DNA of 64,000 bases, from NCBI RefSeq assembly GCF_052180275.1, contig NZ_CP197465.1, positions 3,782,001 through 3,846,000 on the forward strand. The letters run 5' to 3'. The translations under genes and the position numbers were made by a program. The notes below the pieces were generated by a model. It was not told the DNA's origin, did not search any database, and saw only the letters and a list, made by a program, of their open reading frames with translations. The stretch is from Kumtagia sp052180275 (GTDB lineage Bacteria; Pseudomonadota; Alphaproteobacteria; Rhizobiales; Rhizobiaceae). Below are positions 8,784 to 17,747 of the stretch, piece by piece. The stretch's first letter is position 1, and each line of letters begins with the position of its first letter.

Positions 8784-9506
8784 CTAGCGGCGTTCAGACC
8801 GCATTGCTTCTGGTCCTGGCGCGAGACCGTCGAGCAGGAAGTCGAGGCCTTCGCGGAACGCACCGTCCCAATCGTCGTCCAGCAGCAGACGAGAGCGTTC
8901 GATCGTCGGATACCGTTCGCCGAGGCTCGTCAGGCGCCGCTGCGCGGCGGCCCTGTCGTCATCCGAGCGGTCGAAGCTCGCCCGGGTGACGGTGGCGCCG
9001 ACTACATAGTTCCAGAGCGACCATATGGCGACGTTCATGTCCGCGTCGGCCACACCGGCCCCGGACAGGGTCTTGCCCAGCAGTTCCAGGCGAGCGAGGA
9101 TGTTCGGGCCGAGTTCCCTGCCCGGCAAAAGCGATGCCGACCAGGGATGGCGCAGCATGACTGTACGCCAGTCTTCGAGCATATGAACAACGTCTCCGCG
9201 CCAGTCCCGGGGCTCGACCGTTTGCGGCGCTCCTCGATATTCGAGCACAGAGTCGAGCGCCAGGTCGAAGACATCCTCCTTGTTGTCGATGTGCCAATAG
9301 AGGCTCATCACGCCCGAACCGAGGCGATCGGCCAGCCGACGCATCGTCAGCCCGTCGATTCCCTGGGCGTCCAGCAGTTCCACCGCGGTCGAAACGATGC
9401 GTTCCAGGGAAAGTGGCGGTTCACCGCGCGGCTCCCGCGCGGGCTGGAGCCACACGCTTGTGCGCTGAGACCGTTTGCTGCGGGCGCTGCCCGGTTTGGT
9501 TGCCAT
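8784..9506 (-). CDS. TetR family transcriptional regulator
   Basis: 240 residues. The N-terminal helix-turn-helix reads LTMRRLADRLGSGVMSLYWHI, the classic TetR recognition helix. It is followed by a ligand-binding domain resembling the TetR_C group (LLGKTLSGAG, WNYVVGATV). It is transcribed away from the exported RidA gene at 9694. The shared 187-bp intergenic region contains a nested dyad (9574-9620), so self-repression and control of the RidA gene are the simplest reading. The inducer is not apparent. Confidence 0.88.
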   Translation of the reverse strand: MATKPGSARSKRSQRTSVWLQPAREPRGEPPLSLERIVSTAVELLDAQGIDGLTMRRLADRLGSGVMSLYWHIDNKEDVFDLALDSVLEYRGAPQTVEPRDWRGDVVHMLEDWRTVMLRHPWSASLLPGRELGPNILARLELLGKTLSGAGVADADMNVAIWSLWNYVVGATVTRASFDRSDDDRAAAQRRLTSLGERYPTIERSRLLLDDDWDGAFREGLDFLLDGLAPGPEAMRSERR

Positions 9507-9573
9507 CCGTCTTCCTTGCTGATCAGAGCGCCGACTTTGGCTGGCGACGCGACGAATGTCGATCCCGGACGAT

Positions 9574-9620
9574 TGACTCGTATGATGTACGATGCGATGA
9601 ATCGTATAGCGTACGAGTCA
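9574..9620. promoter_or_regulatory. dyad operator between TetR and RidA genes
   Basis: A 9-bp perfect inverted repeat, TGACTCGTA (9574-9582) and TACGAGTCA (9612-9620), encloses a second inner dyad TACGAT (9588-9593) and ATCGTA (9601-9606). Both are centred near 9597. Nested symmetry of this size in a divergent intergenic region fits binding of a TetR dimer pair. Inference from position; no promoter boxes were assigned with confidence. Confidence 0.65.
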
Positions 9621-9693
9621 TCGCCCGCGACAGGATCAAAGTCCAGTCATGCCGCCGGGCGGTGCTCGTTATCCGCAAAGCCGAGAGAAAATC

Positions 9694-10182
9694 ATGTCAC
9701 ACGCAATCAAGCACCTGCTTGCCGGAGGGTTATTCATCATGACCATGGGCGTTCCCACTGTGGCGACAGCGAATGAGAGCGATCTCAAGCTGACCATCGT
9801 CAATCCAAAGACCCTCCACGACCCGTCGCCGAATGGCTACAGCACGGTGGTGATCGCGCCCCGCAACGGCCGGGTGGCGTACATCTCCGGACAAGGCGGC
9901 CAAGACGGCACCGGAGCCCTGTCGCCCGACTTCGCCGTCCAGGTCAGGCAGGCCTACGCAAATCTGCACACTGCCCTCGATGCGCTCGGCGCCAGGCCGG
10001 ATCAGGTCGCCAAACTTACGGTCTTCGTGGTCGATCACGATATGTCCAAGCTTGGGGTGCTGACCCAGAACGTCAGGGAAATGTTCGGTGGGGAACTGCC
10101 GGCGCAGACCCTGGTTCCCGTTCCCAAGCTTGCAATCGATCCCATGCTCTTCGAGGTGGAAGCCGTCGTCATACTGGAATAG
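9694..10182 (+). CDS. RidA/YjgF family protein with signal peptide
   Basis: RidA proteins are trimeric deaminases acting on reactive enamine/imine intermediates, normally in the cytoplasm. This 162-residue version has an N-terminal hydrophobic segment (HLLAGGLFIMTMG) ending ATANE, a plausible signal peptidase site, so it is predicted to be exported. The family core follows: GRVAYISGQGG, QVRQAYANLHTAL, VAKLTVFVV and a C-terminal FEVEAVVI. The Arg normally binding the substrate carboxylate (in RNYLVD-type segments) is not obvious. It is divergent from the TetR gene and probably regulated by it. Confidence 0.85.
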   Translation: MSHAIKHLLAGGLFIMTMGVPTVATANESDLKLTIVNPKTLHDPSPNGYSTVVIAPRNGRVAYISGQGGQDGTGALSPDFAVQVRQAYANLHTALDALGARPDQVAKLTVFVVDHDMSKLGVLTQNVREMFGGELPAQTLVPVPKLAIDPMLFEVEAVVILE

Positions 10183-10417
10183 CGGCGCCGGCCGCCTTCG
10201 CCTGTCCGCGACCTGGCAGGGCTTTGCCTTATGCACCAAAACGTCCCTGCCCTGCGGCCGCTGTCGCAACTTGCCGGCGGCGTTGCATCCGTCTTGCTTC
10301 AACGTCGGATTGCCGGCGCAAACTCAAAATTGCCCGGTTCTGCACTGCATAAGTCTCCTCTCCCGCCGTCGTGGCATGGGAGAATGGGTTTCGAATCAAA
10401 TCCTTCTGGAGACACTC

Positions 10418-11491
10418 TTGGCCGACACATCGAGCAGATTACGCATTGCCGTGCTTTTCGGCGGACGATCCTCCGAGCACGAGGTCTCGATGCTTTCGGC
10501 AACCAATGTCATGGGTGCGCTGGATCCCGCCCGATACGATGCCGTTCCGATCTTCGTCACGCGCGAAGGGCAGTGGCTGTTGAGCAGATTCGACGATGGC
10601 GTGCTGGCGCAACCGTCGAGCGGCACGGAACTCTGCCTGGTGCCGGGCCGCGGCGGGCGCATGATCGCGATCGATGCCGGCGCTTTCCGCGAATTGCCGG
10701 CGGTCGACCTCCTCTTTCCGGTGCTGCACGGCCTGCATGGCGAGGATGGCTCGGTCCAGGGCCTTGCCGAAGTGGCGCGTGTCCCCCTCGCGGGCTGCGG
10801 CATACTCGGTTCCGCGACTGCGCTCGACAAGGACATCGCCAAGCGGCTGCTAAGGCAGGCGGGCCTGCCGGTGGCGCGCTCCGTGACTATCCACGACGGC
10901 GCGGCGCCCAGCCTTGCTGCGCTGGAAGACGAACTCGGCCTGCCGCTTTTCATCAAGCCGGCGCGGCAGGGCTCGTCGGTCGGTGTGCGAAAAGTCTCGG
11001 CCAGCCAGGAATTCGGCGTCGCGCTTGCCGAAGGTTTTCTGCACGACCGCAAGCTCCTGGCGGAGGAATTCGTCAAGGGCCGCGAGATCGAGTGCAGCGT
11101 GATCGAGGATCCGCAGGGCAATCTCTTCGTGTCGCGTCCCGGCGAGATCGTGCCGGCCGAGAGCCACGGTTTCTACAGCTACGATGCGAAATACATCGAC
11201 GAGAACGGCGCAACGCTGAAAGTCCCCGCCGAACTGCCGGAGGAAATCGAAAGCGCGATCCGCGCCATGGCGGCGGACGCCTTTCGCGCCGTCGGCTGCG
11301 ACGGCATGGCGCGCGTCGATTTCTTCGTGACGCCGGACATGCGGTTCGTGATCAACGAACTCAACACCATCCCCGGCTTCACCAACATAAGCATGTATTC
11401 GAAGGCGATGGCAGCCAGCGGGGTCAGCTATCCGCAGATCATCGATCGCCTCGTCGAGCACGGCCTGGCGCGCGCCGGGCGGTCGGCTTAG
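10418..11491 (+). CDS. ddl: D-alanine--D-alanine ligase
   Basis: ATP-grasp ligase that makes the D-Ala-D-Ala dipeptide for peptidoglycan. The 357-residue protein has FGGRSSEHEVS at the N-terminus, HGLHGEDGSVQG, the ATP-grasp signature LFIKPARQGSSVGV, EIECSVIE, and the metal-binding ARVDFFV and NELNTIPGFT. It is of the longer type that has an extra segment between the first and second domains. A TTG at 10418 was chosen as start because CTGGAGA lies 8 bp upstream and the Rossmann segment begins soon after. ATG 10376 is the alternative. Confidence 0.93.
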   Translation: MADTSSRLRIAVLFGGRSSEHEVSMLSATNVMGALDPARYDAVPIFVTREGQWLLSRFDDGVLAQPSSGTELCLVPGRGGRMIAIDAGAFRELPAVDLLFPVLHGLHGEDGSVQGLAEVARVPLAGCGILGSATALDKDIAKRLLRQAGLPVARSVTIHDGAAPSLAALEDELGLPLFIKPARQGSSVGVRKVSASQEFGVALAEGFLHDRKLLAEEFVKGREIECSVIEDPQGNLFVSRPGEIVPAESHGFYSYDAKYIDENGATLKVPAELPEEIESAIRAMAADAFRAVGCDGMARVDFFVTPDMRFVINELNTIPGFTNISMYSKAMAASGVSYPQIIDRLVEHGLARAGRSA

Positions 11492-11563
11492 GCCCGTCAC
11501 TCGTCAAGGCTGCCCGACCGGACGAGACCGCCGGGCTTGCGCAGGGTTGCGCCGACGGAAGAT

Positions 11564-11863
11564 TCAGCGCGACGAGTGCGGCGGCGCCACGCACTGGATC
11601 ACCGGGCACGCGCCGTCCGCAGCCGGAACGCTGCGGGTCCGCGCGATCTGCAGACCCTCGCAATCCTGGCCGCTGCCGACATAGAGGTTGTAGAGGGGCA
11701 CGCCCCCCTGCTTCGATTGGAAGCGCAGGATCGCCGGGCTCTCGCGCTTCAGCGCCGCCTGGATGTTCGCGCAGGACATGCGCTGCGTGTCGTAGCGTGA
11801 CACCGCGCCGGCCGGCGCGACGGCGACCAGTACGGACACGACTGCAAGCAGAATTCTCTTCAT
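11564..11863 (-). CDS. small secreted cysteine-containing protein (paralogue 1)
   Basis: 99 residues. A clear signal peptide ends in AGA, then a mature region with RYDTQRMSCANIQAALK, SPAILRFQSK, LYNLYVGSGQDC and CPVIQCV, including four cysteines. It is about 45% identical by eye to the next gene (12018-12326) with the cysteines aligned, so the two arose by tandem duplication. Similar short proteins occur in rhizobia without a known role. The four Cys suggest two disulfides in the periplasm. Function unknown. Confidence 0.75.
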   Translation of the reverse strand: MKRILLAVVSVLVAVAPAGAVSRYDTQRMSCANIQAALKRESPAILRFQSKQGGVPLYNLYVGSGQDCEGLQIARTRSVPAADGACPVIQCVAPPHSSR

Positions 11864-12017
11864 GGGAAAGCCTCGTCAACGCCCGCCTGCGTTCACATCT
11901 ATGCGCTGCGCCATTTCGCGCAAGCACGCAGACAAGCGTTACCGGTCGTCGCCGGATCACATACACGTCAACGGCGGACGCCGGGCGCATGTGCGCCCGG
12001 CGCTTGAGCTTAGCCGG

Positions 12018-12326
12018 TCAGGGCTTCATCCACGAATGGCCGGTCGTCACGCACTGGATGACCAGGCACGATCCGTCCTTGGCAGTGATGCGGCGGTTGG
12101 TCGGAGCCTGGCCCGTCGGGCACATGTCACGTCCGCCGAAATAGGTATTGTAGAGGATCAGGCCAGGCACACGCTTCGACTGCGTGCGCAGGATCGCCGA
12201 GCCCTGCTCCTTCAATGTCGCCTGAATCTTCGCGCACAACATGCTGTTCATGTCGTAGCGCTCGATCGCGCCCGCCGAACTCGTGAGGAGGGCCAGGGAT
12301 ACGGCGGCCAGCATAAGACTTTTCAT
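12018..12326 (-). CDS. small secreted cysteine-containing protein (paralogue 2)
   Basis: 102 residues, signal peptide ending SAGA, then RYDMNSMLCAKIQATLK, SAILRTQSKR, LYNTYFGGRDMC and CLVIQCVTTGHSW. The order and spacing of the four cysteines and the Tyr-Asn motif match the neighbour at 11564-11863. It lies upstream of that gene in the same orientation, separated by 154 bp. The 263 bp before its start, up to mazG, contain no other gene I can support. Function unknown. Confidence 0.75.
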   Translation of the reverse strand: MKSLMLAAVSLALLTSSAGAIERYDMNSMLCAKIQATLKEQGSAILRTQSKRVPGLILYNTYFGGRDMCPTGQAPTNRRITAKDGSCLVIQCVTTGHSWMKP

Positions 12327-12589
12327 GAATTGCCTCGTTCATTTCCTCCCGCGCCGACGGTAGGTGCGGAGGCAAGACAGGCATGCGACAGACCGGTTCG
12401 CGAAAGCGTGTTTTCCGGCCTTTGCTGGACATGCCTGCCATGTGCAAATGACGGTTGCCGTCGGCCACGCACATCCCACAGGCCCATGCGGCCGGCTGGT
12501 GGCCGCTCCTGTGGATATCCCTGCCCCGCCGAGACAATCCGCTGGCCTGCCCGGATGCGGTGGCGGCCGGATCGGATAGACTTGCCGCC

Positions 12590-13414
12590 ATGAAACCGTC
12601 CCGCGACATCTCCCGCCTGATCGAAATCATGGCCGCGCTTCGCGCCCCGGTGGGCGGTTGCCCGTGGGACGTCGAGCAGGATTTCAAGTCGATCGCGCCC
12701 TACACGATCGAAGAGGCCTACGAGGTCGCCGACGCCATTGCGCGCGGCGATCTCGATGATCTGCGCGAGGAGCTTGGCGACCTGTTGCTGCAGGTCGTCT
12801 ATCACGCCCGCATGGCCGAGGAGGCCGGCGACTTTTCCTTCGGCGACGTGGTCGAGGGCATTACGAAAAAGATGATCCGCCGCCATCCCCATGTCTTCGG
12901 CGACGCTGAGGCCCGCAGCGCCGGCATGGCGAAAGGCATGTGGGAGAAGATCAAGGCTGAGGAGAAGGCGGAGAAGCGGGTGGCGCGGTTGGCGCGCGGC
13001 CTCGATCCGGAGGACAATGGCAAGGGGTATCTGGATGGTGTCCCCCTCGCCTTTCCCGCCCTTACCCGCGCCCTGAAATTGCAGGAGAAAGCGGCCCGCG
13101 TCGGCTTCGACTGGGGCGATGCAGCGCCGATCCTCGACAAGATCGAGGAAGAGATCGCAGAACTGCGCGAGGCGATCGCGGCCAAGGACCTGGCGGCTAC
13201 CGAGGACGAGTTCGGCGACGTGCTGTTCGCGCTGGTCAACTTTTCCCGCCACCTGAAGATCGACCCAGAGGCGGCGCTCAGCGGCACCAATGACAAGTTC
13301 CGGACGCGGTTTCATCTGGTCGAGGCCGCCTTGCGGACACAGGGACGCTCGCTGCAGGACGCGACGCTGGAAGAGATGGAGGACGAGTGGCAGCGGGCTA
13401 AGACTGTGCGGTGA
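12590..13414 (+). CDS. mazG: MazG nucleoside triphosphate pyrophosphohydrolase
   Basis: Hydrolyses NTPs/dNTPs to NMP plus PPi, acting as a house-cleaning enzyme. 274 residues with two MazG repeats. The first has CPWDVEQDF, EEAYEVADAI and EELGDLLLQVVYHA (the ExxE...D metal site). The second, from about residue 175, has KIEEEIAELREAI and EDEFGDVLFALVN. The length and duplicated domain match the E. coli-type enzyme. ATG 12590 follows a 263-bp gap. It converges on hflX, with a terminator-like hairpin in between. Confidence 0.94.
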   Translation: MKPSRDISRLIEIMAALRAPVGGCPWDVEQDFKSIAPYTIEEAYEVADAIARGDLDDLREELGDLLLQVVYHARMAEEAGDFSFGDVVEGITKKMIRRHPHVFGDAEARSAGMAKGMWEKIKAEEKAEKRVARLARGLDPEDNGKGYLDGVPLAFPALTRALKLQEKAARVGFDWGDAAPILDKIEEEIAELREAIAAKDLAATEDEFGDVLFALVNFSRHLKIDPEAALSGTNDKFRTRFHLVEAALRTQGRSLQDATLEEMEDEWQRAKTVR

Positions 13415-13462
13415 TGGATGAGGGAGTTGGACGGAGTGCTGCGTAGCCAAGCCGGCTCTTGC

Positions 13463-13505
13463 TTCGGCACACCCCTCGCGGTCCCAGGGCGAACGGGGGT
13501 GCCGA
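13463..13505. terminator. hairpin between convergent mazG and hflX
   Basis: An inverted repeat with TTCGGCAC followed by CCCC on the left and GGGG then GTGCCGAA on the right, enclosing a short loop, lies in the 113-bp gap between the convergent genes. It could end transcription from both sides. There is no long T-run, so factor-independent termination is not certain. Confidence 0.5.
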
Positions 13506-13527
13506 ACCATATAACGCTTCGCGCGCC

Positions 13528-14907
13528 CTATCCTTTGGCCTTCAGCCGGCTCTCGATCTCGTCGCGGGCTGTCGAAGTCGCCAGCAGTTTGAAGGCGACG
13601 CTGCCGTCCTCGTTGTCGGTGCGTGAGATCACGTCGCCGTTGCGGTAGACCCAGTCGACAAGGCCGAGTTGCGACGGTGCCAAGGTGATCTCCACCTCGG
13701 CCAGCACGCCCGAAAGCCGCTGCTCGATAAGCGCCGACAGCGCCTCGATCCCCTCGCCCGTCACCGCCGAAATCGGCACCGGCGGGCTGTCCTCGTGCAG
13801 GCGCGCATCCTCCAGCATACGCTGGCGCGTCGCGTCGTCGAGCAGGTCGATCTTGTTCCACACTTCGACGACATGCGTCTCGGCGGTGTCGACGCCGAGA
13901 TCGGCGAGGATGCGCTCGACATCCTCGGCTTGCGCCGCCGTGTCCGGATCGGAGATGTCGCGCAGATGCAGCACCAGATCGGCCTCGATCACCTCTTCCA
14001 GCGTCGCGCGGAAGGCGGCAACCAGATGCGTCGGCAGGTCGGAGATGAACCCCACCGTGTCCGACAGGATGACCGGCGTGCCGTGCGGCAGGCGCACGCG
14101 CCGCAGCGTCGGGTCGAGCGTGGCGAACAGCATGTCCTCGGCGAGCACCTGCGCCCCGGTCAGCCGGTTGAACAGCGTCGATTTTCCCGCATTGGTGTAG
14201 CCGACGATGGCGACCACCGGAAACGGCACTTTTCGGCGTTTGGCGCGGTGCAGGTCGCGGGTGCGGCGCACCTGCTCCAGTTCCTTCTTCAGCTTGATGA
14301 TCTTGTCCTGCAGCGCGCGCCGGTCGGCCTCGATCTGGGTTTCGCCCGGACCGCCGAGGAAACCCGCGCCGCCACGCTGGCGTTCGAGGTGGGTCCAACT
14401 GCGGACCAGCCGCCCCTTCTGGTAGGTCAGATGCGCGAGGTCGACCTGCAGCGTGCCTTCCTTGGTGCGTGCGCGCCGTCCGAAGATTTCCAGGATCAGC
14501 CCGGTGCGGTCGAGCACCTTGGCCTGCGTTTCCTTTTCCAGGTTGCGCTGCTGCACGGGTGTCAACGGGTGGTCGACAATCAGCAGGCCGGCATGCGTAT
14601 CCTTGATGATCGCCGCCAGTTCCTCGACCTTGCCGCTGCCGAACAGCGTCGCCGGGCGCGGGTCGTTGACGTTGACGACGACCGAATGGGTGATTTCGAG
14701 GTCGACGGCGCCGGCCAGCCCGACGGCTTCTTCGAGGCGGGCTTGCGCGGATCGTGTCAGGCGCGGACGGCTGCGGTCGTCGTCGTCACGGGCCGCAGGC
14801 AGCACCGGCACGACCACGACGGCGCGCTCGGTTGGCGCCTCGCGCGAGACGCTTGCGCCCTTCCCCTTGCCGGGCGCGCCTGCACCCGCGGAAATGTCAT
14901 GTGTCAA
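13528..14907 (-). CDS. hflX: GTPase HflX
   Basis: Ribosome-associated GTPase that splits stalled ribosomes. 459 residues: N-terminal HflX domain (NVNDPRPATLFGSGKVEEL), glycine-rich RQRGGAGFLGGPGETQIE linker, coiled segment, then the G domain with G1 GYTNAGKSTL, G3 DTVGF and G4 NKID. The start is a TTG at 14907 that abuts the hfq stop, so translation is coupled. An N-terminal extension rich in Ala/Gly/Arg precedes the conserved domain. The hfq-hflX pairing is widely conserved. Confidence 0.95.
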   Translation of the reverse strand: MTHDISAGAGAPGKGKGASVSREAPTERAVVVVPVLPAARDDDDRSRPRLTRSAQARLEEAVGLAGAVDLEITHSVVVNVNDPRPATLFGSGKVEELAAIIKDTHAGLLIVDHPLTPVQQRNLEKETQAKVLDRTGLILEIFGRRARTKEGTLQVDLAHLTYQKGRLVRSWTHLERQRGGAGFLGGPGETQIEADRRALQDKIIKLKKELEQVRRTRDLHRAKRRKVPFPVVAIVGYTNAGKSTLFNRLTGAQVLAEDMLFATLDPTLRRVRLPHGTPVILSDTVGFISDLPTHLVAAFRATLEEVIEADLVLHLRDISDPDTAAQAEDVERILADLGVDTAETHVVEVWNKIDLLDDATRQRMLEDARLHEDSPPVPISAVTGEGIEALSALIEQRLSGVLAEVEITLAPSQLGLVDWVYRNGDVISRTDNEDGSVAFKLLATSTARDEIESRLKAKG

Positions 14908-15156
14908 TCAGGAACCTTGGCTGCCGTCTTCGGCGTCGAACATCTGCACCGGCTGGCTGGGCATGATCGTTGAGATCGCGTGCTTGTACACGAGCTGCGA
15001 ATGCCCGTCCCGCCGCAGCAGGACGCAGAAATTGTCGAATGAAGTCACGACCCCGGTCAATTTAACGCCGTTGATCAGGAAAATCGTAAGCGGGTTTTTG
15101 CTCTTGCGAACAGAGTTCAGGAAAAGGTCCTGAAGGTTCTGCGATCTTTCCGCCAT
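14908..15156 (-). CDS. hfq: RNA chaperone Hfq
   Basis: Hexameric Sm-like protein that pairs small RNAs with mRNAs. 82 residues. Sm1 motif in LQDLFLNSVRKSKNPLTIFL with the distal and proximal face residues, Sm2 motif YKHAIST. The start ATG at 15156 gives the standard MAERSQNLQD beginning. It lies upstream of hflX with no gap. The roughly 145 bp upstream, before the aminotransferase stop, should hold its promoter, but no box was assigned. Confidence 0.97.
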   Translation of the reverse strand: MAERSQNLQDLFLNSVRKSKNPLTIFLINGVKLTGVVTSFDNFCVLLRRDGHSQLVYKHAISTIMPSQPVQMFDAEDGSQGS

Positions 15157-15292
15157 CGTTTTGTTCTTTCGCCGGTCCCCTGGGAGTTGCAGGCCAATGC
15201 GCCAAATTAATCGGCACGTGTCAAGCAAGCAAATCCACACTCCGCTTGTATCCAGACAAGCGCAATCAGGTTTGATTCAGATACGTCAATGT

Positions 15293-15316
15293 GCCCGGTA
15301 TCAGGCCGGGCGTTTT
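15293..15316. terminator. hairpin at the 3' end of the aminotransferase gene
   Basis: GCCCGG (15293-15298) pairs with CCGGGC (15306-15311) and is followed on the plus strand by GTTTTT. It overlaps the stop codon of the leftward aminotransferase gene. In the leftward direction the stem is not followed by T residues, so its role as a terminator for that gene is doubtful. Confidence 0.3.
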
Positions 15317-16161
15317 TCCGCAACGTCAAAAAAAGCTTCTCGTAGGGAAAGTGCCACCGATCCCGGATGTCCATTGGCGATCGGCTGGCCGTCGATGGCG
15401 ACAACCGGCATGACCACCGTGGTTGCCGAGGTGATGAAGGCTTCGCGCGCCGCCTTCGCCTCCTCGACGCTGAAGTAGCGTTCCTCGACCACAAGGCCTA
15501 GCGACTTGGCAACGGCGAACAGGGTGGTGCGGGTAATGCCGCGCAGAATACCCTCGTCGGCCGGACGTGTGACGAGCTTGCCGTCGGCGGTGACGATCCA
15601 GGCGTTGGACGATCCGCCTTCCTTGACGTTTCCGTCGACATCGACGAACCAGGCTTCCTGAGCGCCGGCCTCCTTGGCGCGCTGCTTGGCGAGGACGTTC
15701 GGCAGAAGTCCGACGGTCTTGATGTCGACGCGATCCCAGCGGGTCTCCGGCACGGTGATGACCTTGATGCCGGTTTCTGCCCGTTTGGCGTTGATGGCCG
15801 GATCAGCCTTCTTGGCGATGACGACCAGCGAGGGTCTCGCATTCGCCGGGAAGACGAAATCGCGGTTGGCCACGCCGCGCGTCACCTGCACGTAGACCAA
15901 ACCATCGGACACCCGATTGCGGCGGATCACCTCGCCAATGACGACCTCCAGCGCAGCCCGGCGCACCGGCCAGCCGATCGACAATTCGCGCAGCGAGCGC
16001 TCCAGGCGGTTGAGGTGCCCGGTCATGTCGATGATGTGACCACGCGCCACTTCGCACACCTCGTAAACGCCATCGGCGAACTGATAGCCGCGATCCTCGA
16101 CATGCACGCTGGCTTCCCGGTGGGCGACGTAGCGCCCGTTCACATAGGCTATGCGCGGCAT
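15301..16161 (-). CDS. D-amino-acid aminotransferase (class IV, PLP)
   Basis: Fold-type IV aminotransferase that interconverts D-Ala/alpha-ketoglutarate and D-Glu/pyruvate in Dat-type members. 286 residues. EDRGYQFADGVYEV near residue 25 and LLPNVLAKQRAKEAGAQEAWFVD near 145 contain the PLP lysine region. EGGSSNAWIV and GITRTTL complete the family pattern. The start at 16161 gives MPRIAYVNG. It lies between trkA and hfq in the same orientation, as often seen in rhizobia. Branched-chain specificity cannot be fully excluded, but the motifs fit the D-enzyme. Confidence 0.88.
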   Translation of the reverse strand: MPRIAYVNGRYVAHREASVHVEDRGYQFADGVYEVCEVARGHIIDMTGHLNRLERSLRELSIGWPVRRAALEVVIGEVIRRNRVSDGLVYVQVTRGVANRDFVFPANARPSLVVIAKKADPAINAKRAETGIKVITVPETRWDRVDIKTVGLLPNVLAKQRAKEAGAQEAWFVDVDGNVKEGGSSNAWIVTADGKLVTRPADEGILRGITRTTLFAVAKSLGLVVEERYFSVEEAKAAREAFITSATTVVMPVVAIDGQPIANGHPGSVALSLREAFFDVAEKRPA

Positions 16162-16335
16162 ACGGCTCTGTCCTTCCGGCACGTCGATCGACTGCTCCCC
16201 TTATCCGATTCAGCGGAGCCGGCAAAAGGGCGGAGTTTGTGCTGGGGACAATCGTGGAGCAAATGCGCCTGCGCTGCCGAGACGGAAATCCTGTTTCGAC
16301 ACGACGTCTGTTATCAGACGGTTGCTCTTGTCCGT

Positions 16336-17712
16336 TCAGAAGAACTCCAGGCTGACCCGAAACATCTGCTCCACCTGCTTCACCGCCTTTTCCAGCGCGA
16401 AGATCACCACGCGGTCCTTGGCCTTGATGCGCAGCGAGCCGTTGGGCTTCAGAACGACGCCGTCGCGATAGACGGCGCCGATGCGCATACCATCGGGAAG
16501 GTCGAGGTCGCGCAAAAAGACGCCGACGAGCGGCGAGGTTTCCAGCGCTTCTGCCTCGATGACTTCCGCCGCGCCATGCTGCAGGCTGTGGACGGCGCGG
16601 ATGCGGCCGCGCCGCACGTGCTGGAGCACCCGCGAGACGGTTACCGAGCCAGGGTTCAGCGTGGCGTCGATGCCGACCGTCTTGGTGATGTCGAGAAAAC
16701 TCGGATTGTTGATCAGCGCCAGGTTGGACTTGCAGCCCAGTCGCTTGGCCATCACGCTGGACAGGATGTTGACCTGATCGTTGTTGGTCAACGCTACCAT
16801 CAGCTCGGCTTCCTGAATGTCGGCCTCGTGCAGCAGCCGCTGGTCGAGCGCGCTGCCGTGCAGCACCACGGTACGGCGCAGCGAATCGGCGGCGGCAACC
16901 GCCCGCTCGCGGTTGGACTCGATGATCTTGATCTTGGTGCGCCCCTGCTTCTGCTCGATCTGGCGGGCGACGTAGAGGCCGATATTGCCGCCGCCGGCGA
17001 TGACGATGCGGGTCGCCTCCTGCTCCTCGTGGCCGAACAGGCCGAGCGTGCGGCGGATCTGGTCGCGGTTCGCCACCACGTAGGCGATGTCGCCGACCAG
17101 CAGCTGGTCGGCCGAGCGCGGAATGAACAGTTTTCCGGCGCGGTTGACGCCCACCACTGTCGCCGGCAGGTCCGGGAACAACTGGGAGAGCTGCGACAGC
17201 GGCGTGTTGATGACCGGGCAATCCTCCAGGCATTCGATCGCCACCGTGGCGATCTTGTTGTCGGCGAAGCGCACCACGTCCATCGCGCCGGGCAGCGCGA
17301 TGCGACGCATCACCATCTCGCCGACCTCCAGTTCAGGCGAAATGATGACATCGATCGGCAGGTGCTCGCGCGAGAACAGGTCCTGGTAGTGCGGCTGCAG
17401 ATAGGCTTGCGCGCGGATGCGGGCGATCTTCATCGGCACATTGAACAGCGCGTGCGCCACCTCGCAGGCGACGATGTTGACCTCGTCATGGAGCGTCACG
17501 GCGATGATCATGTCGGCATTCTGGGCGCCGGCCTTTTCCAGCACGTCGGGATGTGCGCCGTGGCCGACGAAGCCGCGCACGTCCAGCGCGTCGCGCACCG
17601 TCTGGATCAGGTCGGGCGAGGTGTCGATGATCGAGACGTCGTTCTTCTCCGCCGCCAGCCGCTCGGCAATGCCGTAGCCGACCTGCCCTGCCCCGCAGAT
17701 GATGACGCGCAT
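16336..17712 (-). CDS. trkA: Trk system potassium transporter, NAD-binding subunit TrkA
   Basis: Peripheral regulatory subunit of the Trk K+ uptake channel. 458 residues with two RCK units. The first Rossmann domain starts IICGAGQVGYGIAERL at residue 4, and the second is IVIAGGGNIGLYVARQ near residue 235. Each is followed by a TrkA-C domain (LPGAMDVVRFADN and VFLRDLDLPDGMRIGAVYR regions). It lies downstream of ntrY-ntrX, a conserved arrangement in alphaproteobacteria. The membrane subunit TrkH is not in this window. Confidence 0.95.
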   Translation of the reverse strand: MRVIICGAGQVGYGIAERLAAEKNDVSIIDTSPDLIQTVRDALDVRGFVGHGAHPDVLEKAGAQNADMIIAVTLHDEVNIVACEVAHALFNVPMKIARIRAQAYLQPHYQDLFSREHLPIDVIISPELEVGEMVMRRIALPGAMDVVRFADNKIATVAIECLEDCPVINTPLSQLSQLFPDLPATVVGVNRAGKLFIPRSADQLLVGDIAYVVANRDQIRRTLGLFGHEEQEATRIVIAGGGNIGLYVARQIEQKQGRTKIKIIESNRERAVAAADSLRRTVVLHGSALDQRLLHEADIQEAELMVALTNNDQVNILSSVMAKRLGCKSNLALINNPSFLDITKTVGIDATLNPGSVTVSRVLQHVRRGRIRAVHSLQHGAAEVIEAEALETSPLVGVFLRDLDLPDGMRIGAVYRDGVVLKPNGSLRIKAKDRVVIFALEKAVKQVEQMFRVSLEFF

Positions 17713-17747
17713 TCAGAAACCGACGATACGGAGGCAGATGCGCAAGA

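Noticed and set aside
12590..13414. MazG as part of a toxin-antitoxin module
   Set aside because: It is the two-domain pyrophosphohydrolase and no mazEF-type genes are nearby.
12323..14398. Long minus-strand open frame of 691 codons overlapping mazG and hflX
   Set aside because: Arg/Gly/Ala-rich shadow of GC-rich genes; mazG and hflX are unambiguous on their own frames.
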